A stretch of 64,000 nt of DNA from Vibrio mexicanus (GCF_001012815.1 NZ_JYJP01000003.1:1-64000); one strand, 5' to 3'. Shown: positions 18,330 to 28,767, counted from the first letter of the stretch. Numbers and translations are program-made. Notes: a model not told the origin generated them from the letters alone.

Positions 18330-19903
18330 ATGCAGTCAGTCCAAGGTACCGATGCCATTGAAGGTGGTATGAAGACAGCACCGAGTAGTAAGAGTGTCTT
18401 TATTAAATGGTCCCTTTTAGGGACAGTTGGCCTTATCAATGGCTACGCCACGATTCTAATGTATTCACGCGGTGAAGTTGCTTTCGCGCTACTTACCGTT
18501 ATTCTCACTGCGCTCGCCCTTTACATTTTCGGTAGCAAAAAAACATACGCTCATCGCTACATCTACCCGGGTATTGCCGGAATGATTATTTTCATTCTTT
18601 TCCCTTTGGCATACACCGTCGGGCTTGCGTTTACTAACTACAGCGCTAAAAACCAGCTCACCTTAGAGCGTGCGCAAAGTGTTCTTCTAGACAGAACGTA
18701 CCAAAGTGGTGACAGCTACCCATTCTCTCTTTACAAAACTGAGCAGGGCCACAAGATTGTGATTAACGACGGTGACCAACTGTTGGTGACAGACGCCTTT
18801 AATCTTGGTGAGCTAACCGCAATGGAAATGGATCTCAAGCCAGTTGAAGAAGTGGTTGGCGAGAAAGAGGTCATCCGAACGATCATTCAAAACCGTTCCG
18901 CTATCACTGGCTTGGATCTTCAGTTGCCGAATGGTGATGAGATTCGCATGAGCGGATTGCGCAAATTTGCGGGTGTAATGCCTTTATATACGCTTCAAGA
19001 AGATGGCGAAACTCTACTAAACAACGATACTGGCGAAACATTGAAACCAAACATGGAAGTGGGTTTCTACCAAACTGTTGATGAGAACGGTCAGTTCTTT
19101 GGTTCAACAACTTCACCAGGTTTCGTGGTTGGTATCGGCACTCATAACTTCGAGCGTGTATGGAAAGATGACGGCATCAAACAGCCATTCATCAGTATCT
19201 TCATCTGGACAGTGGTATTCTCTGTTATCACGGTTATTGCAACACTGGTTATTGGCCTTGTTTTAGCAAGCGTTGTGCAGTGGGAAGAGCTGAAAGGCCG
19301 CTCAGTTTACCGAGTGCTGCTCATCCTTCCGTATGCGGTACCAGCGTTTATCTCGATTCTTATCTTTAAAGGTTTGTTTAACCAAAGCTTTGGTGAGATA
19401 AATATGGTGTTAGAGACCTTGTTCGGCATTAGCCTTCTTGGTTCTCAGATCCAATCCTTGCGAAAACCATGGTTCTCATCGTGAATACTTGGCTCGGTTT
19501 CCCTTACATGATGATTCTGTGTATGGGTCTATTGAAAGCGATTCCAGATGACTTGTATGAAGCATCAGCGATTGATGGTGCGAACTTCATCCATAATTTC
19601 ACGAAGATCACACTGCCACTGATGATCAAACCTTTGACTCCACTACTGATTGCGAGCTTTGCGTTTAACTTTAATAACTTCGTAATGATTCAGCTGTTAA
19701 CCGGCGGTGGTCCGAACATGATTGGTACGTCTGAGCCTGCAGGTTACACAGACTTACTGGTTAGCTACACATACCGTATTGCCTTCGAAGGCGCTGGTGG
19801 TCAAGACTTCGGTCTGGCAAGTGCAATCGCGACGCTTATCTTCCTACTTGTAGGTGCGTTAGCTCTGCTTAACCTTCGTTTCACTAAGCTTTCACAAGAT
19901 TAA
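18330..19903 (+). pseudogene. malF: Maltose ABC transporter permease MalF, frameshifted
   Basis: MalF is one of the two inner-membrane channel subunits for maltodextrins. The first frame holds the N-terminal helices and the large periplasmic P2 loop. The second holds the transport core with the EAA loop (DDLYEASAIDGANFIHNF) that docks MalK, and the end of the protein. Between them, one base added in the CC at 19433-19434 gives SPSWFSDPILAKTMVLIVNTW, matching MalF of other species, and a 524-residue protein. E. coli MalF has 514. The conservation on both sides suggests a lost base in the sequence rather than a dead gene. It lies between malE and malG in one operon. Confidence 0.92.
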
Positions 19904-19914
19904 GGAGAATTGAC

Positions 19915-20805
19915 ATGGCAATGGTACAAGGTAAATCTCTAAAATATCGAGTATGGGCAACCCATATTGCCCTTTGGGTCTTCCTTGCGATGATCATCTT
20001 TCCTCTATTGATGGTAGTTGCGATTTCGTTCCGTGAAGGTAACTTTGCAACGGGGAGTCTCATTCCAGATAACCCATCTTTGGAGCACTGGAAGTTGGCT
20101 CTAGGCTTTACCGTGACACACGCAGATGGCTCAGTGACGCCACCTCCGTTCCCGGTTCTAACTTGGCTTTGGAACTCGGTTAAAGTTGCGGGTATCACGT
20201 CTATTCTTATCGTGGCACTGTCGACGACATCTGCTTATGCGTTTGCTCGTATGCGCTTTAAAGGTAAGAACACAATCCTTAAGGCAATGATGATCTTCCA
20301 GATGTTCCCAGCAGTACTGGCACTGGTAGCGATTTATGCTCTGTTTGACAAGCTGGGACAGTACATTCCGTTCCTTGGTTTGAACACGCATGGCGGTCTT
20401 ATCTTCTCTTACCTAGGCGGTATTGCACTGCATGTTTGGACGATTAAAGGTTACTTTGAAACAATTGATAACTCTTTAGAAGAAGCGGCTGCGCTTGACG
20501 GCGCAACACCGTGGCAGGCCTTTAGATTGGTACTATTACCACTGTCTGTGCCAATCCTTGCGGTAGTGTTCATTTTGTCATTTATTGCAACCGTTGGTGA
20601 GGTTCCGGTCGCATCTTTATTGCTTTCTGACGTAAATTCTTATACGTTAGCAGTAGGTATGCAGCAATATCTCTACCCGCAAAACTATCTGTGGGGTGAT
20701 TTTGCAGCGGCAGCAGTACTATCTGCGTTGCCTATAACCATCGTATTTTTGCTTGCACAGCGCTGGTTAGTCGGAGGACTTACGGCTGGTGGTGTGAAAG
20801 GATAA
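19915..20805 (+). CDS. malG: Maltose ABC transporter permease MalG
   Basis: The second channel subunit of the maltose importer, 296 residues with six predicted membrane helices. The EAA loop for MalK contact is visible ([17 protein letters not shown]). An AAGGAGAATTGAC ribosome site overlaps the end of malF by spacing of only 11 bases, so translation is coupled. The C-terminus ends [11 protein letters not shown], as in E. coli, where the last residues reach into MalK. A terminator follows 9 bases after the stop, so lamB and malM are not part of this operon. Confidence 0.96.
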   Translation: MAMVQGKSLKYRVWATHIALWVFLAMIIFPLLMVVAISFREGNFATGSLIPDNPSLEHWKLALGFTVTHADGSVTPPPFPVLTWLWNSVKVAGITSILIVALSTTSAYAFARMRFKGKNTILKAMMIFQMFPAVLALVAIYALFDKLGQYIPFLGLNTHGGLIFSYLGGIALHVWTIKGYFETIDNSLEEAAALDGATPWQAFRLVLLPLSVPILAVVFILSFIATVGEVPVASLLLSDVNSYTLAVGMQQYLYPQNYLWGDFAAAAVLSALPITIVFLLAQRWLVGGLTAGGVKG

Positions 20806-20814
20806 AAACGATAA

Positions 20815-20843
20815 GGGCGACCACTAGGGTCGCCCAAATTTTT
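20815..20843 (+). terminator. Rho-independent terminator of malEFG
   Basis: GGGCGACC and GGTCGCCC form an 8-bp stem with a 5-base loop, followed by AAATTTTTG. Confidence 0.85.
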
Positions 20844-21275
20844 GTTTCTCGTGCAACATATTTGGTTTGGCCGCCGACAAGTTGCAACAGAGAACAATCC
20901 TATTTTGGCGTTACGCATAGCTGGCTGTTAGCTTTTCCTTACGACAGAACATAACTAACAGTTTTTGTAACCAAAACCCGAGCTCAGCTTGGGTTTTTTT
21001 ATGCCTACTGCATAACACCTTTAAATCCACAGCTTGAGTAGGGCTGTGAACCTAAGTGACTCAATTATAAGAATTTATAGTAGAAAGAATAACGAAGGCA
21101 ATAAAGTGTGCGAGTCATAACAAGTTTTGTTATGAAACGAATTAATATGTTACATATTTAGAAGTGACAAAAGTGTCACTTTGTAGAGGAAGGTGTGCGT
21201 GAAGGTAAGCCCTGAAATCAGCTCAACGACTACAGAGCTAGGCTTTCGGTAGTACAGGTTTTTAGTTGTTAGCGT
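20844..21275. other. Hairpin-rich region without a gene
   Basis: About 430 bases with no convincing gene but several hairpins. CTGTTAG/CTAACAG (20925-20961) is followed by TTTTT. Two more stems occur at 21116-21134 (CATAACAA/TTGTTATG) and 21162-21181 (AAGTGACA/TGTCACTT). A 17-codon GTG reading frame after GGAAGG near 21198 is too short to trust. A small RNA ending at the 20975-21000 terminator is possible. Confidence 0.35.
20975..21000 (+). terminator. Second strong terminator downstream of malG
   Basis: A 9-bp stem with one G-U pair and a 3-base loop is followed by seven T. It lies 130 bases past the malEFG terminator and may end a separate short transcript. Confidence 0.7.
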
Positions 21276-21566
21276 TTAGAACTCGCGACTAGAAGGCGCG
21301 CATCCTAAATATTGAAGCAGCACGTAGCGGCTTTCTTTGTGGAGAGCGACTTTGCGGAATAGATCGGCAAAGATATCATCACCTCCAAAACACGCTTGAA
21401 TGTAGTGGTTGATCTCATCGGGTTGATAGCCTTCAACGTATAAGGTTCTTACCCATTGATATTCGACAGCTTTAGGGTTATTGAGTGTCGATTCACTCAA
21501 AGTGGTTTCGCCTAGGTTCAATCTTAAACCCTTGTAATTATTATTAGGAGCATGGGATTTAATCAA
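21276..21566 (-). CDS. Hypothetical protein
   Basis: This frame encodes about 96 residues from a TTG, and stays open without an ATG for about 43 more codons upstream, back to a stop near the thioesterase gene. The sequence is mixed charge, rather aromatic near the middle (VEYQWVRTLYVEGYQPDEINHYIQ) and contains no membrane segment. I do not recognise it. The segment YVEGYQPDEINHYI looks like a helix-turn found in genuine proteins, so it is probably real or the remnant of a longer gene. No ribosome site supports the TTG. Confidence 0.4.
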   Translation of the reverse strand: MIKSHAPNNNYKGLRLNLGETTLSESTLNNPKAVEYQWVRTLYVEGYQPDEINHYIQACFGGDDIFADLFRKVALHKESRYVLLQYLGCAPSSREF

Positions 21567-21688
21567 ATCAAGATGAAGGTTTGATGACAGATTTTTAAAA
21601 TTGATGAAGGTGGTATTGAGGTTATGTGACAGCGACCCAGATTGAGAAGAGTCGCTGCTTTTAAAATTATTGAGGACGCGTGGCTAGC

Positions 21689-22174
21689 TTATTTCAAGTA
21701 CTTAACGTGGGCCTCCATCTCTTCTCCGATCTCTTTACGCATGTTCATTAAGCGAATAGCAGAGTTACGAAGCTCAATGTCTTCTTCTGTTTCTGGCACC
21801 CACTCCGGTACCTTAGTTGGTTTACCATTGCCATCAACCGCGACCATAATGACGATGCAGTGCGTGGTAAGGCGGTTGTTGAGCTCTTTCGGGTCGCTTG
21901 CTTGAACATCAAGTGCGATATGCATAGAAGAGCTGCCGGTGTAGATGACTTTGCCTGTGACTTCAACGAGGTTGCCGACAAAGATAGGTTCGACAAATCG
22001 AATACCACCAGCGTATGCGGTAATACAATATTTACCACTCCAACCCGCAGCGCAGGCGTAGGCTGCAAGGTCAATCCATTTCATGACTGCACCCCCATGG
22101 ACTTTACCACCGAAGTTAACGTCTCCCGGCTCAGCTAAAAAGCGCAAAGTGATGTCGCGTTGTTGAGTGCTCAT
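21689..22174 (-). CDS. Acyl-CoA thioesterase, hotdog fold (YciA/ACOT type)
   Basis: This 161-residue cytoplasmic enzyme hydrolyses acyl-CoA thioesters. The family's key segment DVNFGGKVHGGAVMKWIDLAA is visible, with the catalytic-site Asn/Gly and an Asp near residue 35. IRFVEPIFVGNLVEV forms the central hotdog strands. The length fits single-domain hotdog thioesterases. AAGGAAG precedes the ATG at 22174. It appears monocistronic, with a bidirectional terminator on its upstream side and the hypothetical gene after it. Chain-length preference cannot be told. Confidence 0.88.
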   Translation of the reverse strand: MSTQQRDITLRFLAEPGDVNFGGKVHGGAVMKWIDLAAYACAAGWSGKYCITAYAGGIRFVEPIFVGNLVEVTGKVIYTGSSSMHIALDVQASDPKELNNRLTTHCIVIMVAVDGNGKPTKVPEWVPETEEDIELRNSAIRLMNMRKEIGEEMEAHVKYLK

Positions 22175-22290
22175 CGTGTACTTCCTTATATTGTTATTTT
22201 TGATAACAATATCATCAAAAAACCGTAATGTTTATATAATAGTTCGGCTCGATTGATAGTGCTCGCTCGCGTTTGAGCCTAAAACGCAAA

Positions 22291-22315
22291 AAGGCTGAGC
22301 AATGCTCAGCCTTTT
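22291..22315. terminator. Bidirectional terminator
   Basis: A perfect 10-bp stem (AAGGCTGAGC / GCTCAGCCTT) with loop AAT is flanked by A and T tracts. It ends the minus-strand transcript of the 22336-22581 gene. Confidence 0.85.
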
Positions 22316-22335
22316 AGATATGCCGTGGAAGTCGT

Positions 22336-22581
22336 TTATCGGTTTTTCACTTCTTCAAACTCGCCTTCGATTGTAGCGCCGCTATTTGCTGTGTCCTGCG
22401 CAGCGCCGTAGCCTGCTGTTTGATGAGCGGCGTAGAACTGACTATTCTGACGCATCTGCTTTTGAATTCGTTTGCCTGTAATTAATGCAGCAATAGTCAG
22501 AGGAATGGCCATCAGTAAGCTAAACACCAGCGCAAAAAAGCCAGTGATGACAGCAACGATACTAAGAATAACTCGATTCAT
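22336..22581 (-). CDS. Small membrane protein, function unknown
   Basis: This 81-residue protein has one long or two short hydrophobic segments (about 5-35), then a basic stretch (GKRIQKQMRQ) that should face the cytoplasm, then an Ala/Gly/Gln-rich tail and an acidic end (IEGEFEEVKNR). The IEGEF(x)E type ending occurs in small Vibrio membrane proteins from memory, but no function is known to me. AGAGGTAATCAAT precedes the ATG, a good ribosome site. It is 76 bases downstream of the RpiR-type regulator on the same strand and may be co-transcribed with it. Confidence 0.65.
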   Translation of the reverse strand: MNRVILSIVAVITGFFALVFSLLMAIPLTIAALITGKRIQKQMRQNSQFYAAHQTAGYGAAQDTANSGATIEGEFEEVKNR

Positions 22582-22657
22582 ATTGATTACCTCTTGTTGA
22601 TGTAGCCACTATAACAGCGCGTTTCTGAACAAAACATGAACGCTCACAATAAAATTG

Positions 22658-23544
22658 TCAGTTTACTGCTGTGCTCTCAATTCTAGTCACCAAGAGCTGT
22701 CGATCGCCGCCGCCACGATGAGAATCGAGTGCCACTTTTAATCTTCTGAGTTTATCTCGAGAGCGATTCTTATGTTTAACCGCAAGCTCCATAGAGATCA
22801 CATCCACTAACGCTAGCATGGCGTAGCGCGATGCTGATGGTTTGTAGATGAAGTCTGTTTCCATGTGCTTAATAGGAAGCGTGATATCGACGATCTTTGA
22901 TAGTGGGCTGTCACTCGGCGTAATGGCGATGACTTTCAAACCGTATTGCTTGGCAAGTTCAGCGGTTTCGGTGATCACCGGGGTGTAGCCAGTCGCAGAC
23001 ATCATCACAAGGACGTCGTTGGCGTTGGCAGTGGCTGCCACCATGCGAGCATTAGTCCATCGTTGTATGCGACAATAGGTAGTCCAAGGCGAAACAGTCG
23101 ATGTTGCAGCTCTTGGGAAGCAATGGTAGAGCCGCCACCCATACCAATTGAGATGATCTGACGGGCGTTTTGCAGCCAATCAACGGCTGTCTCAACATCT
23201 TGCTCTTTGATCAACGCTCGGTTGATGTCCAGACTCTGTTTGATGGACTCGTAGATGCCTTGATAGCCCGTGTGGTCAACGGGCTCTAAAATGAAGCGCT
23301 GGCCTATGGTTAAACTTTGCGCCAGTTTGATCTTCATGTCACGCACATTATTGCAGCCAACCGCTTTTGCGAATCGCGTAATCGTGGCTTCGCTCACTTG
23401 AGCCTGTTCTGCGAGTTCAGAAATACTGGCGTTTGCAGAAAACTGAATGTCATCCATGATCAGCTTAGCTACTTTTTTCTCAGCTTCACGCAAGGCAGGG
23501 TAGCGTTCGGATATTTGAGAAATGAGGTCTACTTTAAGAGTCAA
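22658..23544 (-). pseudogene. RpiR/MurR-family sugar-phosphate regulator, frameshifted
   Basis: This regulator has an N-terminal RpiR helix-turn-helix (SISELAEQAQVSEATITRFAK) and a C-terminal SIS sugar-phosphate-binding domain (ISIGMGGGSTIASQELQ, then VLVMMSATGYTPVITETAELAK). The halves are in two frames that meet near 23047; one added base gives the smooth join GLMLRMVAATANAND and a 295-residue protein. The TTG start at 23544 is supported by AAGGA 8 bases upstream. It neighbours the D-glucosaminate-dehydratase-like gene, so it is the likely local regulator of the 23.7-33.9 kb island; its ligand might be KDPG or a related phosphate (inference). The frameshift may be a sequencing error. Confidence 0.85.
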
Positions 23545-23688
23545 ACCTTTGATCCTTGTTTTTGTTCTTGTAATAAATTTGGGCCAATTATAGCCTAACT
23601 ATACCGTCGGAATGAATATCGCCGCTTAGCTTACCATTGAGCTTTGTTTATCATTGAACGTCAATCAACTAAGCGGCTTAACACTACG

Positions 23689-24960
23689 TTAGAATCGTGT
23701 CTCTACCCACTCTTCGACTTGATATTCATCGTTACAAATTGCGATATAGCGCCATTTGTCGAACGTCAAGCATGGGTGAGATGTCGAGAAAGCAATCATA
23801 TCACCGACTTGAATGTCTGAGTTAGGGTCGACTTTCATAAACGTATGCTGATCCATGACATCGGTTGATACTAATCCTTCAACTGATATTGCTTGACCAT
23901 TTCGATAGGCACGCTCAGGGATCGGCAGGCCAGCATCGAAGGCGACATCGCGTTTGCCCAAGCCAATGATCACCTTCTCATCTTCAGGCCTCGAGATGAC
24001 ATAAGCCCATACTTCGAGTGAAGAGTTCAGGTCGCCACCCAGCTCGCAAGCGTAGCCTTGGTTTGTTTGGGCGCGCTGCATGACTTTGCTCTGCGCTTCT
24101 AAGTAAATCCCGGTGTCGTGAATGGCGTAGCAACCCGGTCGAATAATCGCGAGAGTATGGGTGAGGTTTGCAAAGCTTTCCGCCACGACATCATACCAAG
24201 CAGAACCCGCGCCAGACACGATGGGTTGTCCTTCGATAAGGCCAACACATTTCAGCTTTTGTACAAGCTCTAGTGATTGCGCCAAAAATTCGCGAATTTT
24301 CTCTTCTGCATTATTACCACCGATAACACCCTCATACACTTCGATGCCCGCTAGTTTAATACCTGCCATACCTTGGGTTGAGTCAGCTAGTTCGATCAAT
24401 TCTTCTGCAGAGCGCACACCACATCGACCACCCGGTACGCCAAACTCAATGAACACATTCAGCGGTTTAGTCTCATTGGCGAAGTAGTCATCCAGAGCAT
24501 CAAGATTAATGAGAGAGTCGACACAGCAATAAAACTCAACATCGTAGTCTCGAATAAGCTGGGCAACGATGGCCATGTTAGCTTTACCCACGAGTTGATT
24601 CGCCATGATGATGTTCTTAGCGCCAGCCAGTGCGGCAACTTCTGCTTGAGCGGGTGTGGCGACTGTAATGCCCCAAGCGCCAGCTTCTAACTGTTTGGAA
24701 AAGAACGCAGGGGTCATGGTGGTTTTACCATGAGGTGATAACTTCACTTGATGATGGTTAGCAAAACTCTGCATCCAGTCGATGTTACTTTTTAACGCAG
24801 AGCGTTTGATGACGGCAGCAGGAAGCGATATTTCTTCGTCAATAAGGCTATATGGTGTGTTTTGGGAAGCAGCAAAGCGGCCCTTGTGGCCAAAAGTAGG
24901 CAGTGTAGATTCAGAGTTATGATACTTTATAACATTTAGTTGGTTGTTTTCTATACTCAT
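23689..24960 (-). CDS. PLP-dependent D-threonine-aldolase/DSD1-family enzyme, probable D-glucosaminate dehydratase
   Basis: This 423-residue fold-type III PLP enzyme has the Schiff-base lysine Lys79 in LSPHGKTTMTP and the C-terminal metal site His395-x-Cys397 (SHPCLTFDKW) typical of the D-threonine aldolase / D-serine dehydratase family. General members act on D-threonine, D-serine or D-glucosaminate. Context decides: it faces an N-acyl-D-amino-acid deacylase, with RidA, KDG kinase and KDPG aldolase nearby. A D-glucosaminate dehydratase would make 2-keto-3-deoxygluconate and ammonia, which those enzymes then process. No signal peptide, so cytoplasmic. The ATG at 24960 is used. D-serine or D-threonine activity remains possible but would leave KDG kinase and aldolase without a feed. 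Confidence 0.8.
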   Translation of the reverse strand: MSIENNQLNVIKYHNSESTLPTFGHKGRFAASQNTPYSLIDEEISLPAAVIKRSALKSNIDWMQSFANHHQVKLSPHGKTTMTPAFFSKQLEAGAWGITVATPAQAEVAALAGAKNIIMANQLVGKANMAIVAQLIRDYDVEFYCCVDSLINLDALDDYFANETKPLNVFIEFGVPGGRCGVRSAEELIELADSTQGMAGIKLAGIEVYEGVIGGNNAEEKIREFLAQSLELVQKLKCVGLIEGQPIVSGAGSAWYDVVAESFANLTHTLAIIRPGCYAIHDTGIYLEAQSKVMQRAQTNQGYACELGGDLNSSLEVWAYVISRPEDEKVIIGLGKRDVAFDAGLPIPERAYRNGQAISVEGLVSTDVMDQHTFMKVDPNSDIQVGDMIAFSTSHPCLTFDKWRYIAICNDEYQVEEWVETRF

Positions 24961-25135
24961 GATGTTTGCTCTAACATATTGTAAGTCATTGATTTTAGTG
25001 TCTAACTGCGAATTATCATAACTGTCGTGTTAGAAACTATCAAACAATTTAAGATTTTTTGTGTGTTTTATCACTGTAAAAGTTGGGGTGATTATTAATA
25101 TGTACTCATCCAATTGAGGGTAACGAGAGAAGTAA
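24961..25135. promoter_or_regulatory. Divergent promoter region with repeated TCTAAC elements
   Basis: TCTAACAT at 24970, TCTAACTG at 25001 and the inverted TGTTAGA at 25028-25034 sit between the divergent dehydratase-like and deacylase genes. They could be operator half-sites for the local regulator. I could not find the same element before the other genes of the island. Confidence 0.35.
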
Positions 25136-26570
25136 ATGTTGTTCGATACAGTGATAAAAAATATACAAGTGTTTGATGGAACGGGAAGTGCGCCATTTAT
25201 TGCTGATGTTGCTATCAAAGACGATCGTATCGTAAAGGTAGGTCAGGTTGACCTATGCGAGTCTGAGGGTGTTATCGAAGGTTCAGGTTTGGCGCTTGCG
25301 CCAGGTTTTATCGATGTACATACGCATGACGATACGAATGTTATTCGTTTTCCTGATTGCCGACCAAAAATCACACAAGGTGTGACATCTGTGATTGTCG
25401 GCAACTGTGGCATTAGCGCCATGCCAACGATTCTAGCGCAGGATCCACCAGATCCAATGAACCTACTTGGTGCGAAAGAAGATTTTAAATACCCAACCTT
25501 TGCTTCTTATGCACAAGCCGTCGAAGAAGCGCAACCCGCGGTGAACGTAGCTGCATTGGTTGGCCACACGACGCTGCGAAACCAAGCAATGGACTCCCTA
25601 CAGAGAACGGCTGACCAAGATGAAATTGGTGTAATGCAAAAAGCGCTAGACCAAGCGATGTCAGAAGGAGCGTTAGGCTTAAGCTCAGGCCTTGCTTATG
25701 CCAGTGCGAAACAAGCGAATGCCAACGAGGTGATGCAGCTTGCAGAAGTTTTGGCGAAATATAATGGTATCTACACCACGCACATGCGTACGGAATTCGA
25801 AGAGATCATCTCTGCAATGGAAGAGGCGTTCGAAACGGGCAAACACGCAAAAAGTGCCTGTTGTGATCTCTCACCTTAAGTGTGCGGGAGCGGGTAACTG
25901 GGGACGTACAGTAGAAGTGCTCGATCTGATGGACAAAGTGTCTGAGCATCAGGACGTCTCTTGTGATTGTTACCCATATTCAGCGAGCTCTTCGACGCTA
26001 GACTTGAAACAAGTGACGGACGAAATCGATATTTTCATCACTTGGTCGGAAGCTAAGCCTGAGTATGCGGGCAAAATGCTTAAAGACATTGCTCAAGAGA
26101 TGGAGCTTCCTCTGATGGAAGCAGCCCGAGCGCTGCAACCAGCCGGTGCGGTATACCACTGCATGGACGAAGAAGACGTTAAACGAGTCTTGAAATACAA
26201 ACTGACCATGGTGGGCTCCGATGGGCTGCCAAACGATCCACATCCGCACCCGAGGTTATGGGGCACGTTCCCGAAGGTTCTAGGTCATTACTGTCGTGAT
26301 GAAAAGCTATTCTCGATGGCAGAAGCGATTCACAAAATGACGGGCATGTCTGCTGAGCGCTATAACATGACAGATCGAGGCGTGATTAAAGAAGGCGCAT
26401 TCGCAGACTTAGTATTATTTAATCCTAATACGGTTAAAGATACTGCGACATTCGAAAATCCTATTTCTGTCTCTGATGGAATTGAACATGTTTTTGTGAA
26501 TGGTATATCAACATATAAAAATGGTGTTGTAAGCGAAAAGCGTTCAGGCCGTTTTATATATCGAAATTGA
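25136..26570 (+). pseudogene. N-acyl-D-amino-acid deacylase family (probable N-acetyl-D-glucosaminate deacetylase), frameshifted
   Basis: This amidohydrolase would take the acetyl group off a D-amino-acid-type substrate. The metal-binding HTHDD (about residue 62), VGNCGIS with the bridging Cys, VISHLKCAG and the late Asp in VGSDGLPNDPHPHPRLWGT match D-aminoacylase. The reading shifts at the A5 run 25849-25853; removing one A gives AKVPVVISHLKC and a continuous 477-residue protein of normal size. It lacks a signal peptide. In this setting the best substrate is N-acetyl-D-glucosaminate (GlcNAc aldonic acid), the monomer of LPMO-oxidised chitin ends, giving D-glucosaminate for the neighbouring dehydratase. 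The frameshift is probably a read error. Confidence 0.82.
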
Positions 26571-26661
26571 TATTAATGATTTAATTGGCTAGATAATTAA
26601 ATTTGGCTGAAATTAATAATTAACTGTCTTTTTATAAAGGCAAATGTATTTAAAATTTATA

Positions 26662-26675
26662 TTGGTAATTACCAA
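26662..26675. promoter_or_regulatory. Perfect palindrome upstream of ridA
   Basis: TTGGTAATTACCAA is a perfect 14-base palindrome 19 bases before the RidA start, where a repressor would block transcription. It resembles TTGGT-ACCAA operators of GntR-type regulators such as UxuR/ExuR, but no such gene lies in the window. Confidence 0.45.
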
Positions 26676-26694
26676 GTGTTAACTGGAGAATAAA

Positions 26695-27087
26695 ATGACT
26701 ATTAAACGTTACGGTGCAGAAGGCGGTACAGGTACTGGTGGTCAACATCTACCATTTTCAAGTGCGACTGAAGCGGGTGGCTTCCTATATGTATCTGGAC
26801 AAACACCAATGACAGATGGTGAAGTGGTTGAAGGTGGCATCGTTGACCAATCGCGCCTTGCTATTCAAAACTGTATCGACATCATGACGACAGCTGGCTA
26901 CACGCTTGAAGACGTAGTACACGTAAAAGTGGTACTAACAGATGCGCGTTACTTCCAATCGTTTAATAAAGTATTCAAAGAAGTGTTTGGTGAACATCCA
27001 CCAGCGCGAATTTGCATGGTGTGTGATCTTGTTGTCGACGTTAAAGTAGAAGTTGACGTAACTTGTTACCGTAAAGATCGTGCATAA
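26695..27087 (+). CDS. RidA family reactive-intermediate deaminase
   Basis: RidA proteins hydrolyse reactive enamine/imine intermediates released by PLP enzymes. This 130-residue protein shows the trimeric RidA core with the conserved Gly-rich strand (YVSGQTP) and the C-terminal segment PPARICMVCDLVVDVKVEVDV, with the substrate-binding Arg in PPAR. A PLP dehydratase of the D-glucosaminate type releases an enamine that must be hydrolysed to KDG, so a RidA in this island has a clear role. AGGA-like GGAGAATAAA precedes the ATG. The 14-base palindrome before it suggests its own promoter. Confidence 0.9.
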   Translation: MTIKRYGAEGGTGTGGQHLPFSSATEAGGFLYVSGQTPMTDGEVVEGGIVDQSRLAIQNCIDIMTTAGYTLEDVVHVKVVLTDARYFQSFNKVFKEVFGEHPPARICMVCDLVVDVKVEVDVTCYRKDRA

Positions 27088-27250
27088 GCTTCACATAAAC
27101 TAGTAATTCACGTACTGGGAATTAATTCTCCCTGTTATTATTTTTCAGTACGTTCATCCCCTACAAATAATATTCAAATAATAATTGAGCTTTAATTACT
27201 ATCGCTCAAATTAAAATAATATACACAAAAGTGATTCTGAGAGGTGTTGA

Positions 27251-28767
27251 ATGAATAGCACGTTGTTTCTCACAGGCTTTGGCTTGTATGTCTTGTTCTT
27301 AATTTGGTTAGGTTGGTTTGTTTCCCGAAACCAAAAATCTGGTGAAGATTTCTTATTAGGTGGCCGTGGCCTACCACTCTTTTTAGTATTAGGTACAACG
27401 GTTGCGACCATGGTTGGTACCGGCTCTAGTATGGGCGCAGTCGGCTTTGGTTATGCCAATGGCTGGGCTGGTGCACTGTATGGTATTGGCGGCGCGATTG
27501 GTATCTTGCTTCTTGCTCTGTGGTTTGCCCCTGTACGTAAACTCAATTTCATGACCATGAGTGAAGAGCTGGCGTATTACGTTGGCGCAAACAAAATCGT
27601 TAAAAACGTGGTTGGCATGCTTATTTTCATCGCTTCGATTGGCTGGTTGGGCGCGCACATTCTCGGTGGCGGTATGTACCTAGCATGGATTGCCGACATT
27701 GACCTCAATACTGCGAAGATCATCATCGCGGCAGCCTTTACTATCTACGTTGTGATTGGTGGTTACACGGCCGTTGTTTGGACGGACACCATTCAGGCAA
27801 TCATCCTTTTTGTTGGCTTCATACTTATGGCAGTTCTTTCTGTGCAGCACATTGGTGGTATGGAGAATCTTTACGCGGCGATGGATCCAGCAGCGACTAG
27901 CTTCCTTGCGATTGAAAAGTTGGGCATTGTGCAGCAGTCTCTCTAGCTGTGGTTATTGGTGTGGGTGTACTTGCAACGCCGTCTTTCCGTCAACGTATCT
28001 ACTCAGGTAAAGATGTATCAACCATTCGTCGCTCGTTTGTTGGCTCAGGCGTCCTGTACCTGTTTTTCTCAATCATTCCAGCAATCATCGGTATGGCTGC
28101 ACATGCGATTGACCCAACACTCGACAACCCGAACTTCTCGTTCCCATATGTCGCTGCAACGGTACTGCCTGTAGGCATCGGTATGATTGTTCTAATTGCA
28201 GGCCTTTCAGCAACTATGTCGAGTGCAAGTTCAGACGCGATTGCAGGTGTGTCGATTCTTCTTCGCGATGTTTACGTGATGTTTACTGGCCGCGTTCCAA
28301 ACAAAGAGTCAATGCTGAACTACTCTCGTCTTGCACTGGTCGTTGTCATCGGATTTGCGCTTCTGTTTGCACTTACATCTAACGATATCATCAGCTACAT
28401 CACTAAGATGATCTCAACGGTAATGTCAGGCATGTTCGTATGTGGAATGCTAGGTCGCTTCTGGAAGCGCTACAACTGGCAGGGTGCTCTAGCTACACTG
28501 GCCGGTGCATCAATCGCGTCTTTCACTGTGATGATGAGCGCAGACCTAACCGCATATTGGGGCAACCCTGTGATTCCTTCATGTCTATTTGCCCTAACGG
28601 TTGGTGTGGTAGTGAGCCTTCTCACTCCGGCTAACGATGTCACGCCTGAAATGGCTCAAGCTATCTTAGATGATGAGCGCGCATTGATGGAAATGGAGCT
28701 ATCTGACAAGGGTGTACTTGAAGAAGATACCTCTGCGGCGGGCCGTCAGGCAACTCAAAATAGCTAA
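27251..28767 (+). pseudogene. Sodium:solute symporter (SSS family), frameshifted
   Basis: This inner-membrane transporter has 12-13 predicted helices over about 505 residues and the SSS signature (GTGSSMGAVGFGYANGWAGAL; later AGLSATMSSASSDAIAGVS, which contains the sodium-site serines). The frame breaks in TCTCTCT (27938-27944): losing two bases or adding one gives QQSLAVVIGVGVLATPSFRQ. The upstream half ends in a TAG in the repeat. It lies between RidA and KDG kinase, so I infer it imports the anionic sugar acid of the pathway, such as N-acetyl-D-glucosaminate. The short CT repeat is unlikely to be a phase-variation tract because it has only three and a half units. Confidence 0.85.

Noticed and set aside
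21198..21251. GTG reading frame of 17 codons after GGAAGG
   Set aside because: Too short and not conserved-looking; kept only as a note in the gap description.
27938..27944. CT repeat in the symporter gene as a phase-variation tract
   Set aside because: Three and a half units are too few for slipped-strand switching, and many other genes have unrelated indels.
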